Assembly: GCA_020439505.1 (NCBI GenBank)
Contig: JAGQSO010000076.1
Span: forward strand, 1 to 34,200
DNA: 34,200 bases
Direction of reading: 5' to 3'
Source: Acidimicrobiales bacterium
Lineage (GTDB): Bacteria; Actinomycetota; Acidimicrobiia; Acidimicrobiales; Iamiaceae
Shown: in pieces, positions 33,518 through 34,200 of the stretch
How positions within the stretch are numbered: the first letter of the stretch is position 1
Layout: each line of letters begins with the position of its first letter
Notes under the pieces: generated by a model
Seen by the model: the letters and a program-made list of their open reading frames with translations, nothing else
Told to the model about the DNA's origin: nothing
Databases searched by the model: none
Translations under genes and position numbers: made by a program

Positions 33518-34200
33518 ATGATCAAGTTCTTCAAGCGGTTCTGGAACTACATCACCGCTGGCGCCAACCAGAAGTTCAACGAGAAGGCCGATCCCAAGAT
33601 CCAGTTGGAACAGGCCATCAACGAGGCCCAGGACCAGCATCGGCGGCTCAAGGAACACGCCGCCAACGTGATCGCCCAACAGAAGCAGACCGAGCTCCAG
33701 CTCAACCGGGCGCTCGAACACTTGGGCAAGCTCAACGCCAACGCCCGTCAGGCCGTGACCATGGCCGACCAGGCCGCCAAGTCCGGTGACGCCGCCAAGG
33801 CGGCCGAGTACACCCGGGCGGCAGAGACCATCGCCACCCAGCTGGTGGAGGTCGAGTCCTCGGTGGAGGACCTCAAGACCATGCACTACAACGCCACCCA
33901 GTCGGCCGACCAGGCCAAGGCGGCGGTGGCCACCAACGGTCAGCTCCTCCAGCAGAAGCTGGCCGAGCGCAACAAGCTTCTGAGCCAGCTCGAGCAGGCC
34001 AAGATGCAAGAGCAGATGAACGCGGCCATGTCCTCGTTGTCCGAGACCGTCGGACAGGACGTCCCCACCCTCAACGAGGTGCGCGACAAGATCGAGCAGC
34101 GCTACGCCCGAGCCAAGGGGATGAGCGAGCTCACCGAGACCAACGTCGAGACCCGCATGGTCGAGATCGAGGCCGCCGCCCAGAACTGGGAAGCCCAGAA
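33518..34200 (+). CDS. PspA/IM30-family protein (3' end outside window)
   Basis: About 227 residues are visible, open to the window edge. The N-terminus MIKFFKRFWNYITAGANQKF is an amphipathic, membrane-binding helix. It is followed by DPKIQLEQAINEAQDQHRRL and long heptad-rich coiled coils (about 40-100 and 115-180), the PspA/IM30/Vipp1 layout. A conserved-looking C-terminal helix (NEVRDKIEQRYARAKGMSELTE) follows. Such proteins assemble ESCRT-III-like rods on stressed membranes and maintain envelope integrity. The promoter region holds a perfect inverted repeat and the family B array. No pspF-, pspC- or clgR-like gene is visible before it. Downstream partners lie beyond the window. Confidence 0.88.
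   Translation, partial: MIKFFKRFWNYITAGANQKFNEKADPKIQLEQAINEAQDQHRRLKEHAANVIAQQKQTELQLNRALEHLGKLNANARQAVTMADQAAKSGDAAKAAEYTRAAETIATQLVEVESSVEDLKTMHYNATQSADQAKAAVATNGQLLQQKLAERNKLLSQLEQAKMQEQMNAAMSSLSETVGQDVPTLNEVRDKIEQRYARAKGMSELTETNVETRMVEIEAAAQNWEAQ

Noticed and set aside
32186..34009. 607-residue minus-strand frame through proB, the repeats and pspA
   Set aside because: It is antisense to two clear genes, and its middle is translated family B repeat with phase changes between units. It is a GC-rich shadow frame.

Overview
The window is high-GC DNA with GTG/TTG starts, dense 4-bp ATGA/GTGA overlaps, and the gene order folC-ndk-mreBCD-mrdA-rodA-radical SAM-DUF2344-rne-rplU-rpmA-obgE-proB that is typical of Actinobacteria. 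The TadE/TadG genes, a MauE-like protein, and many start codons sitting only 6-10 nt after a TANNNT box (leaderless style) fit an actinobacterium outside the well-studied genera, possibly Acidimicrobiia. That placement is inference; no marker gene proves it.

Layout: 1-254 holds two tandem 116-bp repeat units (family A). 266-340 is tRNA-Gly(TCC) on the minus strand. 382-918 is a minus-strand MauE-like membrane protein, divergent from the proteostasis operon tig-clpP-clpX (1023-4307). A nucleotidyltransferase (4514-5029) and folC (5104-6417) follow, then a SEC-C-tagged methionine aminopeptidase and ndk. The rod-shape cell-wall block mreB-mreC-mreD-mrdA-rodA occupies 8131-13935. A small FnIII-like lipoprotein gene separates it from a B12-binding-type radical SAM protein, its DUF2344 partner and RNase E/G (14628-19653), then rplU-rpmA (19759-20328), closed by a strong terminator.

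Between rpmA and obgE lie a minus-strand HD-domain dNTPase (20455-21516) and a three-gene TadE-TadE-TadG operon (21760-24777) with its own terminator. Between obgE (24890-26134) and proB (31887-32990) lies a minus-strand padR-ABC ATPase-ABC permease operon (26191-30739), controlled by a promoter overlapping a 28-bp palindrome. It is followed by a third family A repeat and a secreted protein with a duplicated two-cysteine module. Thus accessory modules are inserted into an otherwise conserved housekeeping backbone.

After proB comes about 525 bp of noncoding DNA made of a second repeat family (family B). Its hairpins show a compensatory base change and conserved GNRA-type loops. It ends in a perfect 14-bp inverted repeat just upstream of the promoter of a PspA/IM30-like gene that runs off the end of the window. 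The most interesting items are the two structured repeat families, the PspA and PadR operator-like palindromes, the uniform leaderless-promoter geometry, the Obg G4-motif change, and the orphan TadE/TadE/TadG operon.
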